A stretch of 64,000 nucleotides of DNA from CAWEQW01 sp963811365. GTDB taxonomy: Bacteria > Actinomycetota > Actinomycetes > Propionibacteriales > Nocardioidaceae. Below the pieces are notes generated by a model, which saw only the letters and a program-made list of their open reading frames with translations, did no database searches and was not told the origin of the DNA. The stretch lies in NCBI GenBank assembly GCA_963811365.1, contig CAWEQW010000014.1:1-64000 (forward strand). Direction: 5' to 3'. The position numbers and the translations under genes were made by a program. This document shows, one piece after another, positions 16,478 to 25,627 of this stretch (positions are counted from its first letter, which is position 1; each line of letters opens with the position of its first letter).

Positions 16478-17386
16478 GTGTCTGACCTGCGTCGTGGATA
16501 TGTCCTGGGCCTCGCGGCCTGGGTCCTGTGGGGCTTCTTCCCGCTCTACTGGCCGCTGCTCGAGCCGGCCGGCGCGGTGGAGATCCTCGCGCACCGCATC
16601 GTCTGGTCCCTGCTCGTCATGGCCGTCGTCGTGGTGGTGCTGCGCCGCGGCCGCCGGGTGCGCGCGACGGTGGCGGACCGGCGTACCCGGCTGCTGCTGG
16701 CGGTCGCCGCGGTCCTGATCACGGTCAACTGGGGCACCTACATCTGGGGCGTCAACCACCACCACGTGGTGGAGACGTCGCTCGGCTACTTCATCAACCC
16801 GCTGGTGAGCGTGCTCCTCGGGGTGCTGGTGCTCGGCGAGCGGCTGCGGGCGCTGCAGTGGGCGGCGCTGGCCGTCGCGGCCGTCGCGGTGCTCGGACTG
16901 ACCGTGGAGTACGGTCACCCGCCCTGGGTCGCGCTGGTGCTGGCGTTCTCCTTCGGCAGCTACGGCCTGGCCAAGAAGAAGGCGAACGCCGGCGCCGTGG
17001 AGAGCCTGGTCGTCGAGACCACCGTGGCGGCACCCTTCGCGCTCGGCTACATCGGCTACCTGACCGCGACGGGCGCCTCCACCTTCGCGAGCAACGGCGC
17101 GGGGCACGTCGCGCTGGTGGTCGGCACCGGGGTGATCACCGTGGTCCCGCTGCTCTGCTTCGGCGGGGCGGCGACCCGGATCCCGCTGAGCAGCCTCGGG
17201 CTGATGCAGTACATCACCCCCACCGTGCAGTTCCTGCTCGGGCTGCTGGTGTTCCACGAGCCGATGCCCCCGATGCGCTGGGTCGGCTTCGGGCTGATCT
17301 GGCTGGCGCTGGCCCTGTTCACCGCCGAGACGCTGCGCAACCGGCGTACCCAGAGCAGGCTGCTGGCCGAGACCGCCTCCGTCTGA
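16478..17386 (+). CDS. rarD: RarD/EamA-family drug/metabolite transporter
   Basis: A 302-residue inner-membrane protein with about ten helices in two EamA halves. The RarD signatures GYVLGLAAWVLWGFFPLYWPLL at the N-terminus, AHRIVWSLL near 40 and NWGTYIWGVNHHHVVETSLGYFINPLVSVLLG near 85-115 are clear. RarD proteins are named for chloramphenicol sensitivity, but the true substrate is uncertain. Starts at GTG 16478 behind TAGGCT. Ends converging on the polyprenyl synthase gene across a repeat-filled gap. Confidence 0.88.
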   Translation: MSDLRRGYVLGLAAWVLWGFFPLYWPLLEPAGAVEILAHRIVWSLLVMAVVVVVLRRGRRVRATVADRRTRLLLAVAAVLITVNWGTYIWGVNHHHVVETSLGYFINPLVSVLLGVLVLGERLRALQWAALAVAAVAVLGLTVEYGHPPWVALVLAFSFGSYGLAKKKANAGAVESLVVETTVAAPFALGYIGYLTATGASTFASNGAGHVALVVGTGVITVVPLLCFGGAATRIPLSSLGLMQYITPTVQFLLGLLVFHEPMPPMRWVGFGLIWLALALFTAETLRNRRTQSRLLAETASV

Positions 17387-17682
17387 GCACGCCCGCCGCC
17401 CTGCGTGTCGCTGCGCTGGGTGCGCGGGACGCTCGCGGCGCGTGGGAGGTCCACCATGGTATGCAGATGGACCTCCGCTCCCCACGGGGTGTACGCCATG
17501 GGAAGGACAGGCTCGTCGACATACCACGGTGAACCTCCCCAGCCGCGCCCCCGGGCCGCGACATCTCGCCGCACACTCCCCACGACGTACCTCCACTCCC
17601 CACGAGGTGTACGCCATGGGAAGGTCAGGTTCGGCTGCATACCATGGTGAAACTGCGGCAGCCGGGACGGGACCCGGGCCGG
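17387..17682. repeat. Repeat-filled convergent intergenic region with palindromic repeat copies B and C
   Basis: Between rarD and the polyprenyl synthase there is no gene. Copy B (17473-17534) and copy C (17591-17653) share the CTCC(G/A)CTCCCCACG core, GGTGTACGCCATGGGAAGG, and a CATACCA(C/T)GGTGAA end. A piece of the same end in reverse orientation (GTCCACCATGGTATGCAG, 17449-17466) precedes copy B, so its flanks form an inverted repeat. A fragment ACTCCCCACGACGT (17574-17587) precedes copy C. The array could act as a bidirectional terminator or stabilise 3' ends. Short open frames across it are repeat shadows. Confidence 0.75.
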
Positions 17683-18696
17683 TCAGGCGGTGCGGGTCGC
17701 GATCAGCACCGCGAACGCGTCGAGCGCCTCCCGCACCGACCCCTCGGGCAGCGCGCGGAGCTGCTCGCGGGCCTCCTCCGCCTGGCGCAGCACGTAGGCC
17801 CGCGCCTCTGCCATCGCCGGGTGCTTGCGCAGCAGGCCGAGCGCCTCGGCGTGCAGGTCGGCGTCGCTGAGGTCGCCGTCGAGCAGCTCCAGCAGCCGGG
17901 CGTCGGCGGGGTCGGTGGACCGCCTGGCGATCAGCACCGGAAGCGTCGGCACCCCCTCGCGCAGGTCGGTGCCCGGCGTCTTGCCGGACTCCTCGGAGTC
18001 GCTGGCCACGTCGAGGATGTCGTCGGAGAGCTGGAAGGCGCTGCCGACCCGCTCGCCGTACGCCCGCAGCGCCTCCTGGACCTCTCCGGGGGCCCCGGCG
18101 AACAACGCCCCGTAGCGCGCGGACGTCGCGATCAGCGAGCCGGTCTTGCCGGCCACCACCCGCAGGTAGTGCCCGAGCGCGTCCTCGCCCTCACCGGGGC
18201 CGAGGGTCTCGAGGATCTGGCCCTCGACCAGCCGGGTGAACGTCTCGGCCTGGATCCGCACCGCCTCGGCGCCGAGCCGGGCGGTGAGCTCGGAGGACTT
18301 CGAGAACAGGAAGTCGCCGGTGAGGATGGCGACCAGGTTGTCCCACCGGGCGTTCGCCGACGCGGCACCGCGGCGCAGGGCGGCCTCGTCCATCACGTCG
18401 TCGTGGTACAGCGAGGCGAGATGGGTCAGCTCCACGACGCAGGCCGAGGTGACCACGCCGTCGGCGTGCGGGTCGCCGGTCTCGGCGGCCAGCAGCACCA
18501 GCAGCGGCCGGAACCGCTTGCCTCCGGCGTGCATGAGATGCCGCGCGGCCTGCGTCACGAACGGCGCCTCGCTCTGGATGGCCTCCTCCAGCTCGGCCTC
18601 GACCTCGGCCATCCGGGCGCGCAGCCGCGCCTCGAGGCCGGCGTCGAGGACGGGCAGCGCGAGAGGCGCGCCGCCCTGGTCGGCGGTTGTGGTCAC
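17683..18696 (-). CDS. hepT: Polyprenyl (likely heptaprenyl/nonaprenyl) diphosphate synthase for menaquinone side chain
   Basis: A 337-residue trans-isoprenyl diphosphate synthase. First Asp-rich motif DDVMD at 99-103, second DDILD at 225-229, plus GGKRFRPLL (58-66), the substrate-binding Lys/Arg region. The residues before the first DDxxD (ASLYH) are typical of long-chain synthases, so the product is probably the MK side chain. It follows nuoN at the end of the large nuo operon, 64 bases on. GTG start with AAGGAG about 10 bases upstream. Known as hepT/ispB/grcC in different genomes; unrelated to the HepT toxin at 3556. Confidence 0.9.
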   Translation of the reverse strand: MTTTADQGGAPLALPVLDAGLEARLRARMAEVEAELEEAIQSEAPFVTQAARHLMHAGGKRFRPLLVLLAAETGDPHADGVVTSACVVELTHLASLYHDDVMDEAALRRGAASANARWDNLVAILTGDFLFSKSSELTARLGAEAVRIQAETFTRLVEGQILETLGPGEGEDALGHYLRVVAGKTGSLIATSARYGALFAGAPGEVQEALRAYGERVGSAFQLSDDILDVASDSEESGKTPGTDLREGVPTLPVLIARRSTDPADARLLELLDGDLSDADLHAEALGLLRKHPAMAEARAYVLRQAEEAREQLRALPEGSVREALDAFAVLIATRTA

Positions 18697-18760
18697 CGGG
18701 GTGCTGCTCCTTGCTCGTGACGGCCGCGGCGCACCGGTGGACCCGGGTGCGCCGAGGCGG

Positions 18761-20368
18761 TCAGCGGATGAACTGGCCTGCCGACGCCGCGAGGTCGAGC
18801 ACCGGGCCCGGCATGATGCCCAGCGCCACGGTCACCGCGAAGCCGACGGCGATCACGATAGTGGTCAGCATGCTCGGGGTGGCCACCGTGGGTCCCTCAC
18901 CCACCGCTGGCGAGAAGTACATCAGCACGATCACCCGGACGTAGAAGAACGCCGCGACGGCGCTGGCGAGCACCGCGACCACGACCAGCGGCCAGGCCCC
19001 GCCCGCCCAGGCGGAGGTGAACACCGCCCACTTGCCGGTGAAGCCGCTGGTCAGCGGGATGCCGGCCATGCCGAGCATGAAGAAGGCGAACACCGCGGCG
19101 AGCACCGGCGACGTCCGGCCGAGGCCGGCCCAGCGGGACAGGTGGGTGGCCTCGCCCCCGGCGTCACGCACCACGGTGACCACCGCGAAGGCGCCCACGG
19201 TCATGAAGCCGTAGGTGACCAGGTAGAACAGCACCGCCTGGAGCGAGGAGAGCTGCGTGCCGGCGCGGCTGGCCACGGCGTGCGCGCCGACGAAGCCGAC
19301 CAGGATGAACCCGGCGTGCGCGATCGAGGAGTACGCCAGCATCCGCTTGATGTCCGACTGGGTCAGCGCCAGGACGCTGCCCACGACCATCGTGAGGATC
19401 GCGATCACCCAGATCATCGGGGTCCAGTCCCACCGGGCGGCACCGAAGCCGACGTAGAAGAGCCGGAGCAGCGCGCCGAAGGCGGCGATCTTGGTGCAGG
19501 CCGCCATGAAGGCGGTGACCGAGGTCGGGGCACCCTGGTACACGTCGGGCGTCCAGGCGTGGAACGGCGCAGCGCCGACCTTGAAGAGCATCCCGACCGA
19601 CATCAGCGCGATGCCGCCGAGCAGCAGCGTCTGACCGCCGATGCGCCCGGAGATCGCCTCGCTGATGTCACCGAGGTTCATCGAGCCGGCGAACCCGTAG
19701 ACCAGCGCGATGCCGTAGATGAAGAAGCCCGAGCTGAACGCGCCGAGCATGAAGTACTTCATCGCCGCCTCCTGGCTGAGCAGCCGGCGGCGCCGGGCCA
19801 GCCCGCACAGGAGGTACAGCGGCAGGGACAGGATCTCCAGGGCGACGAACATCGTCAGCAGGTCGTTCGAGGCCGGGAAGAGCATCATCCCGGCCACCGC
19901 GAACAGCATCAGCGGGAAGACCTCGGTCTGCTCGAGGCCCCGCGTGGACGCCTGCCGCTCGGCCTCCGTGCCGGGCAGCGCCGACGCCTGGCCGGCGAAG
20001 GACATGATGCCGCCCTCGAGGGCCCGCTCGGCGAACAGCAGCACGCTGGTCAGCGTGAGCACGAGCAGGGTGCCCCAGATGAAGACGGTGGGCCCGTCCA
20101 CGGCGATCGCGCCGTCGGCGGCCACCGAGCCGCTGGCGGGCAGGGCGGGGTGCGGCTCGAGGTTGAGCGCCACCACGACCGTCGCCACCAGAGCGGCGAC
20201 GATGCCGACGACGGCGACGGCGGTCTGCCACACGTAGCGCCGCGGGCGCGGCACGAAGGCCTCCACGAGCACGCCGACGATCGCGACGCCGAACACGATG
20301 AGCAGCGGCGAGAGCAGCCCGTACTCGATGTTGGGGGCCTGGAAGTCGGGCGCGGCGGCGAGCGTCAC
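18761..20368 (-). CDS. nuoN: NADH-quinone oxidoreductase subunit N, complete complex I operon
   Basis: A 535-residue, 14-helix antiporter-like subunit. Motifs include MMLFPASNDLLTMFVALEILSLPLYLLCG with the key glutamate, QEAAMKYFMLGAFSSGFFIYG with the pumping lysine, and FKVGAAPFHAWTPDVYQGAP. A 90-residue N-terminal region before VALEILSLP includes an Ala/Gly-rich periplasmic loop. GTG 20368 overlaps the nuoM stop. Confidence 0.95.
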   Translation of the reverse strand: MTLAAAPDFQAPNIEYGLLSPLLIVFGVAIVGVLVEAFVPRPRRYVWQTAVAVVGIVAALVATVVVALNLEPHPALPASGSVAADGAIAVDGPTVFIWGTLLVLTLTSVLLFAERALEGGIMSFAGQASALPGTEAERQASTRGLEQTEVFPLMLFAVAGMMLFPASNDLLTMFVALEILSLPLYLLCGLARRRRLLSQEAAMKYFMLGAFSSGFFIYGIALVYGFAGSMNLGDISEAISGRIGGQTLLLGGIALMSVGMLFKVGAAPFHAWTPDVYQGAPTSVTAFMAACTKIAAFGALLRLFYVGFGAARWDWTPMIWVIAILTMVVGSVLALTQSDIKRMLAYSSIAHAGFILVGFVGAHAVASRAGTQLSSLQAVLFYLVTYGFMTVGAFAVVTVVRDAGGEATHLSRWAGLGRTSPVLAAVFAFFMLGMAGIPLTSGFTGKWAVFTSAWAGGAWPLVVVAVLASAVAAFFYVRVIVLMYFSPAVGEGPTVATPSMLTTIVIAVGFAVTVALGIMPGPVLDLAASAGQFIR

Positions 20369-21930
20369 TGCGAGGTCTCCTGTTCTGCGTCCGCGGCGGC
20401 CGCCGGGACGGTCGGTGACGGGTCCTGGACCCCGACGTGGGTCAACGTGGCACGCACCGCGGGGTTGACCACCGCGGTCAGCGGCCTCGGGTAGAAGCCC
20501 AGCACGACGATGAGCACGAGCAGCGGAGCCAGCGCGGCGACCTCGCGGACGTTCAGGTCACGCATCCCCGCGAGCTCCGGCCGGGTGGGACCGGTCATCG
20601 TGCGCTGGTACATCAGCAGGATGTAGAGCGCGGCCAGCACGATGCCGAGCACCGCGAAGGCGGCGTACCACCAGGTGTGCACGAACGCGCCGACCAGGAC
20701 CAGGAACTCCGAGACGAACGGCGAGAGCCCGGGCAGCGACAGCGACGCGAGGCCGGAGACCAGGAAGATGCCGGCCAGCACCGGGGCGGTCTTCTCCACC
20801 CCGCCGAAGTCGCTGATCAGCTGCGAGTTGCGACGCTTGATCAGGAAGCCGGTGACCAGGAACAGCGCGGCCGTCGAGAGGCCGTGGTTGAACATGTACA
20901 GCGTCGAGCCGGACTGGCCCTGCGTGTTGAGCACGAAGATGCCCAGCACGATGAAGCCGAAGTGCGACACCGAGGTGTAGGCGATCAACCGCGGGATGTT
21001 GTTCTGGCCGATCGCCAGCAGGGCGCCGTAGAGCACGCTGACCACGGCCAGCACCAGCACGACCGGGGTGGCCCACCGCGAGGCCTCCGGGAACAGGCCG
21101 AGGCAGTAGCGCAGCATCCCGAAGGTGCCGATCTTGTCCAGGATGCTGACCAGCAGCACGGACGTGCCGGGGGTCCCCTCGGCGGCCGCGTCGGGCAGCC
21201 AGGTGTGCACCGGGAACATCGGCGCCTTGATCGCGAAGGCCACGAAGAAGCCCAGGAACAGCCAGCGGCCGGTCGTCTGGTCGATCGGCATGTGCGAGAG
21301 CTGCGAGAGCAGGTACGTCGGTGTGCCGGACGCGTCGGTGGACGCGACGTACAGCCCCACGACCGAGGCGAGCATGAGCAGACCGCCGAACAGCGAGAAC
21401 AGCAGGAACTTCACCGCGGCGTGGGAGCGCCGCGCTCCGCCGAAGCCACCGATCAGGAAGTAGATCGGGATCAGCGTCGCCTCGAACAGCACGTAGAACA
21501 AGAACACGTCCGTTGCCGCGAAGACGCCGATCGCGAGGCCCTCGAGGGCGAGCATCCACGCGAAGAACGCGTTGGGGCTCCACCGGCCGGTGTCGCCGTC
21601 GCGCCAGGACGCCAGGATCACGACCGGTGAGAGGATCGCGGTCAGCACCACCAGGGTCAGCCCGATGCCGTCCACTCCGACGGCGTAGTAGGCGCCGAAC
21701 GCCTTGATCCAGACGTGCACCTCGACGAACTGGAAGCGGGCCCCGCTCGGGTCGTACATGACCGCGATCGCGATCGCGAGCACCAGCGTCACCAGGGAGA
21801 ACCCGAGGGCCACCTTCTGGGGCAGGTCCGTGCTGCCGCCGCTGCCGCCCGGACGCTTGGGCAGCAGCACCAGCACCGCGGCCCCGACGAGCGGGACCAG
21901 CAGCGTCGTGGTCAACCAGGGAAAGCTCAC
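20365..21930 (-). CDS. nuoM: NADH-quinone oxidoreductase subunit M, complete complex I operon
   Basis: A 521-residue antiporter-like subunit with VFLFYVLFEATLIPIYFLIGGFGG, KAPMFPVHTWLPDAAAEGTPGTSVLL and IPRLIAYTSVSHFGFIVLG. GTG 21930 starts 67 bases after the nuoL stop, the largest gap inside this operon; the gap holds no gene and no clear promoter. The C-terminal 30 residues are acidic and Ala-rich (AAAADAEQETSQ). Confidence 0.95.
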   Translation of the reverse strand: MSFPWLTTTLLVPLVGAAVLVLLPKRPGGSGGSTDLPQKVALGFSLVTLVLAIAIAVMYDPSGARFQFVEVHVWIKAFGAYYAVGVDGIGLTLVVLTAILSPVVILASWRDGDTGRWSPNAFFAWMLALEGLAIGVFAATDVFLFYVLFEATLIPIYFLIGGFGGARRSHAAVKFLLFSLFGGLLMLASVVGLYVASTDASGTPTYLLSQLSHMPIDQTTGRWLFLGFFVAFAIKAPMFPVHTWLPDAAAEGTPGTSVLLVSILDKIGTFGMLRYCLGLFPEASRWATPVVLVLAVVSVLYGALLAIGQNNIPRLIAYTSVSHFGFIVLGIFVLNTQGQSGSTLYMFNHGLSTAALFLVTGFLIKRRNSQLISDFGGVEKTAPVLAGIFLVSGLASLSLPGLSPFVSEFLVLVGAFVHTWWYAAFAVLGIVLAALYILLMYQRTMTGPTRPELAGMRDLNVREVAALAPLLVLIVVLGFYPRPLTAVVNPAVRATLTHVGVQDPSPTVPAAAADAEQETSQ

Positions 21931-21997
21931 TTGGACACCAGCCTCGGCTTCTCGCCCGTACCGGGCCTCGAGAGGGATGACAGGGACAGGGCGACGC

Positions 21998-23950
21998 TCA
22001 TGCGAGGTTCACCGCCAGCAGCGCGACGACCACGAGGACCGCTCCGGCGAGCAGCGAGAGCGCGTAGGAGCGCACGAAGCCGGTCTGCAGCCGGCGCGCC
22101 CGACCCGAGAGTCCGCTGAAGGTCAGCCCGGTGCCGTTGACCACCCCGTCCACGCCGACCGTGTCGAAGGTCACGAGGTCGTTGACGAACCGGTCGCCGG
22201 GGCGCATGAACAGCCCCTCGTTGACCGCGTCCCCGTAGAGGTCGGCGCGCGCGGCGCGGGTGAAGACCGACACCGGCTCCGGCGCGGTCGTCGGCACCGG
22301 CTGGCGACCCACCGTCAGCCAGGCGAGCGCGACCCCGATGAGGACCACGGCCAGGACGATCACGCTGAGCACCCAGGCGGGCACCCCGAGCTGGCTCTCG
22401 ACGAGCTCGCCCACCACCGGGGCAAGCCAGTCGACGATCCAGTTGTTGATGATCAGCACGCCGCCGACGGCGGAGAGCACCGCGAGCACCATCAGCGGGA
22501 CGGTCATCACGCTCGGCGACTCGTGCGGGTGCACGCCCTGCTTCCAGCGCTTCTGCCCCAGGAAGGTCATCATCATCAGCCGGCTCATGTAGAAGCCGGT
22601 GATCCCCGCGCCGACGAGGGCGGCGAGCCCGACGATGAAGTTGTCCGCGAACGCCGCCTCGATGATCCGGTCCTTCGACCAGAAGCCGTCGAAGGGCGGG
22701 ATCCCGATGATCGCGAGGTAGCCGACCGAGAACGTCACGAAGGTGATCGGGGTGACCTTGCGCAGCGCTCCGTAGAACCGCATGTTCACGTCGTCGTTCA
22801 TCGCGTGCATCACCGAGCCGGCCCCGAGGAACATGTTGGCCTTGAAGAAGCCGTGCATCAGCAGGTGGAAGATCGCGAACGCGTAGCCGGCCGGGCCGAG
22901 GCCGGCGGCGAGCATCATGTAGCCGATCTGGCTCATGGTCGACCCGGCGAGCACCTTCTTGATGTCGTCCTTGGCGCAGCCGATGACGGCGCCCCACAGC
23001 AGCGTGACCGCACCGACCACCACGACGGCGGTGCGTGCCGCCTCGCTGTAGTCGTAGACGAAGTTGGAGCGCACCACGAGGTAGACGCCGGCGGTCACCA
23101 TCGTCGCCGCGTGGATCAGCGCCGAGACCGGGGTCGGGCCCTCCATGGCGTCGAGCAGCCAGGACTGCAGCGGCACCTGGGCGGACTTGCCGCAGGCCGC
23201 GAGCAGGAACAGCAGGCCGAGGATCGTCATCGTCGTGGACGACGCGTGGCTGGACAGCGACGAGACACCGACGAACGAGACCGTCCCGAACGTGGCGAAG
23301 GTGAGCATGATCCCGAGCGCCATGCCGATGTCACCGACCCGGTTCACCACGAACGCCTTCTTCGCGGCGACCGCGGCCGACGGCTTGTGCTGCCAGAAGC
23401 CGATCAGCAGGTACGACGCCAGGCCGACGCCCTCCCAGCCGAGGAACAGCAGCAGGTAGTTGTCGGCGAGCACCAGCACGAGCATCGAGGCGACGAAGAG
23501 GTTCAGGTAGCCGAAGAAGCGGGCCCGCCGCTCGTCGTGCTCCATGTACCCCACGGAGTAGAGGTGGATCAGGAAGCCGACGCCGGTGATCAGCAGCACG
23601 AAGGCCACCGAGAGCTGGTCGAGGAGCAGGTTGGCCTGCACCTGGAAGCGGCCGGCGGAGATCCACGTGTAGAGGTGCTGGCCCACCGAGCGGTCCGACG
23701 CGCTGCGGCCGAGCAGCGCGACGAACATGACGACGCCCAGCGCGAACGACAGCAGGACGGTGGCGCAGCCGAGCCAGTGCGCCCAGGCGCTGGTCCGGCG
23801 GTTGCCGAGCAGCAGGATCACCGCGGCGCCCAGGGCGGGAAGCGCGACGATCAGCCACAGCAGCGAGAACACCCCGCTGGCGGCCGAGGGGTGCACGACC
23901 GGGGCGGTCTCCTGCAGGGCCGGGAGGAGACTCACGGCGGCGCTTGTCAT
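21998..23950 (-). CDS. nuoL: NADH-quinone oxidoreductase subunit L, complete complex I operon
   Basis: A 650-residue distal subunit: LFLGWEGVGLASYLLIGFWQ, KSAQVPLQSWLLDAMEGPTPVSALIHAATMVTAGVYLVVR, KKVLAGSTMSQIGYMMLAAG, then the long lateral helix and a final anchor SYALSLLAGAVLVVVALLAV. ATG 23950 is 13 bases after the nuoK stop, with GGAGACC-like sequence upstream. All key charged residues of helices 5, 7, 8 and 12 appear present. Confidence 0.95.
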   Translation of the reverse strand: MTSAAVSLLPALQETAPVVHPSAASGVFSLLWLIVALPALGAAVILLLGNRRTSAWAHWLGCATVLLSFALGVVMFVALLGRSASDRSVGQHLYTWISAGRFQVQANLLLDQLSVAFVLLITGVGFLIHLYSVGYMEHDERRARFFGYLNLFVASMLVLVLADNYLLLFLGWEGVGLASYLLIGFWQHKPSAAVAAKKAFVVNRVGDIGMALGIMLTFATFGTVSFVGVSSLSSHASSTTMTILGLLFLLAACGKSAQVPLQSWLLDAMEGPTPVSALIHAATMVTAGVYLVVRSNFVYDYSEAARTAVVVVGAVTLLWGAVIGCAKDDIKKVLAGSTMSQIGYMMLAAGLGPAGYAFAIFHLLMHGFFKANMFLGAGSVMHAMNDDVNMRFYGALRKVTPITFVTFSVGYLAIIGIPPFDGFWSKDRIIEAAFADNFIVGLAALVGAGITGFYMSRLMMMTFLGQKRWKQGVHPHESPSVMTVPLMVLAVLSAVGGVLIINNWIVDWLAPVVGELVESQLGVPAWVLSVIVLAVVLIGVALAWLTVGRQPVPTTAPEPVSVFTRAARADLYGDAVNEGLFMRPGDRFVNDLVTFDTVGVDGVVNGTGLTFSGLSGRARRLQTGFVRSYALSLLAGAVLVVVALLAVNLA

Positions 23951-23963
23951 CGAAGGGTCTCCT

Positions 23964-24263
23964 TCAGTACTTCAGCAGGCTGGCGTCGTCGACCGAGGCC
24001 GACCGGCGGGTGCGGAAGATGGTCATGATGATGGCCAGCCCGACGACCACCTCGGCGGCGGCGACGACCATCACGAAGAAGGCCGCGACCTGCCCGTCGA
24101 GGTTGCCGTTGACCCGCGCGAAGGTGATCAGCGCCAGGTTCGAGGCGTTCAGCATCAGCTCGACGTTCATGAACACCACGATCGCGTTGCGGCGGGTCAG
24201 CACGCCGATGCAGCCGATGGTGAACAGGATCGCCGACAGCACGATGAACGGTGTGGCGCTCAT
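23964..24263 (-). CDS. nuoK: NADH-quinone oxidoreductase subunit K, complete complex I operon
   Basis: A 99-residue, three-helix subunit with VFMNVELMLNASNLALITF and FFVMVVAAAEVVVGLAIIMTIFR, holding the two channel glutamates. The open frame extends upstream, but ATG 24263 overlaps the nuoJ stop (ATGA) and gives the standard family start and length. Confidence 0.95.
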   Translation of the reverse strand: MSATPFIVLSAILFTIGCIGVLTRRNAIVVFMNVELMLNASNLALITFARVNGNLDGQVAAFFVMVVAAAEVVVGLAIIMTIFRTRRSASVDDASLLKY

Positions 24264-25072
24264 GCCTGGCCCCTCTCCCCGGCCGGGGTGGCCTCGTCGG
24301 AGCCCGTGCGCTCCTCGTCCGGCCGGTCGCCGCGGTCGTCGGTGAACGTGCGGATGTCGGAGGCGAGCGCCGGGGCCGACCGGATCGTGCCGCGCGCCGC
24401 GAGCGTGCGGGAGACCGAGGTCGGCGCCGGGGTGCCGTCCGGCAGCAGTGCCGGGGTGTCCACGGCGTTGTGCCGCGCGAACACGCCCGGGGACGGCAGC
24501 GGGCCGAGGTGCTTGCCGTGGTCGGCGTAGTCGCGCACCCGCTGCCGGGCCAGGTCGCCCTGCGACAGCTTCGGGCTGAGCCGCTCGCGGTGGGCGAGCA
24601 CCATCGCGCCGATCGCCGCGGTGATCAGCAGGGCGCTGGTCGCCTCGAACGCGAACACGTAGCGCGAGAACAGCAGCTGCGCCAGACCCTGCACGTTGCC
24701 CCCGGCGTTCGCCGCGCCGAGGCCGGTGATGGTGCCGAGCGAGACCTGCGCGATGCCCAGCACCAGGAGAGCGCCGAACAGCAGGCCGACGACCGTGGCC
24801 ATCAGCCGCTGGCCGCGGATCGTCTCCACGACCGAGTCCGAGGCGTCCACGCCGACGAGCATCAGCACGAACAGGAAGAGCATCAGGATCGCGCCCGTGT
24901 AGACGATGATCTGCACCGCGAAGAGGAACGGCGCGTCCTGGACGGCGTACAGCACCGCCAGGCTCACCATCACGACTGCCAGCAGCAGCGCGGCGTGCAC
25001 CGCCTTGCGCGAGAACAGGATGCCGAGCGCGGCGATCACCATGATCGGCGCGAGGATCCAGAAGGTCACCAC
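24260..25072 (-). CDS. nuoJ: NADH-quinone oxidoreductase subunit J with long hydrophilic tail, complete complex I operon
   Basis: A 270-residue NuoJ. The five-helix core ends near 170, with the FAVQIIVYTGAILMLFLFVLML pi-bulge segment at about 50-72. It is followed by about 100 charged, Ala/Pro-rich residues (RERLSPKLSQGDLARQ onwards), ending in EATPAGERGQA. This tail is absent from the paralogue at 9241-9756. The GTG start lies just after the nuoI stop. Confidence 0.94.
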   Translation of the reverse strand: MVTFWILAPIMVIAALGILFSRKAVHAALLLAVVMVSLAVLYAVQDAPFLFAVQIIVYTGAILMLFLFVLMLVGVDASDSVVETIRGQRLMATVVGLLFGALLVLGIAQVSLGTITGLGAANAGGNVQGLAQLLFSRYVFAFEATSALLITAAIGAMVLAHRERLSPKLSQGDLARQRVRDYADHGKHLGPLPSPGVFARHNAVDTPALLPDGTPAPTSVSRTLAARGTIRSAPALASDIRTFTDDRGDRPDEERTGSDEATPAGERGQA

Positions 25073-25075
25073 GGC

Positions 25076-25627
25076 TCAGGCCTCGCTCTCTCGGGGTACG
25101 CCCGCGGAGTGCGGCTTGAAGGCCCCGCGGTAGTAGTCGGTCTCGTCGTCTCCGAGCAGCATGGCGTGCGGCGGCTGCTCCATGCCCGGCAGCAGCGGGG
25201 CGAGCAGGTCCTTCTTCTCGTAGATCAGGTCCTCGCGGTTGTCGTCGGCGAGCTCGTACTCGTTGGTCATCGTCAGCGCCCGGGTCGGGCAGGCCTCGAT
25301 GCAGAGCCCGCAGAGGATGCAGCGCAGGTAGTTGATCTGGTAGACGCGGCCGTACCGCTCGCCGGGCGAGAACCGCTCGTCCGGCGTGTTCGACGCGCCC
25401 TCGACGTAGATCGCGTCCGCCGGGCAGGCCCACGCGCACAGCTCGCAGCCGATGCACTTCTCGAGGCCGTCGGGCCAGCGGTTGAGCTGGTGCCGGCCGT
25501 GGAACCGCGGCGCCGTGGGCTTCTTCTCGAACGGGTACTGCTCGGTGACGACCTTCTTGAACATCGTCCGGAAGGTGACCCCGAAACCGGCGATCGGGTC
25601 CCAGAACTGTTCCTTCAGGGTGGGCAT
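25076..25627 (-). CDS. nuoI: NADH-quinone oxidoreductase subunit I, complete complex I operon
   Basis: A 183-residue subunit with two [4Fe-4S] motifs, CIGCELCAWACP (residues about 57-68) and CILCGLCIEACP (about 102-113), for N6a/N6b. MPTLKEQFWDPIAGFGVTF matches the usual actinobacterial N-terminus. ATG 25627 overlaps the nuoH stop. C-terminus DETDYYRGAFKPHSAG is the common acidic/aromatic tail. Confidence 0.95.
   Translation of the reverse strand: MPTLKEQFWDPIAGFGVTFRTMFKKVVTEQYPFEKKPTAPRFHGRHQLNRWPDGLEKCIGCELCAWACPADAIYVEGASNTPDERFSPGERYGRVYQINYLRCILCGLCIEACPTRALTMTNEYELADDNREDLIYEKKDLLAPLLPGMEQPPHAMLLGDDETDYYRGAFKPHSAGVPRESEA

Noticed and set aside
13179..17653. CRISPR-like array
   Set aside because: Repeats are not evenly spaced, contain inverted parts, and no cas genes are present.
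17387..17682. Several short open frames across the rarD/hepT gap
   Set aside because: They all translate the palindromic repeats (recurring AMGR...YHGE-type peptides) and have no ribosome-binding site.
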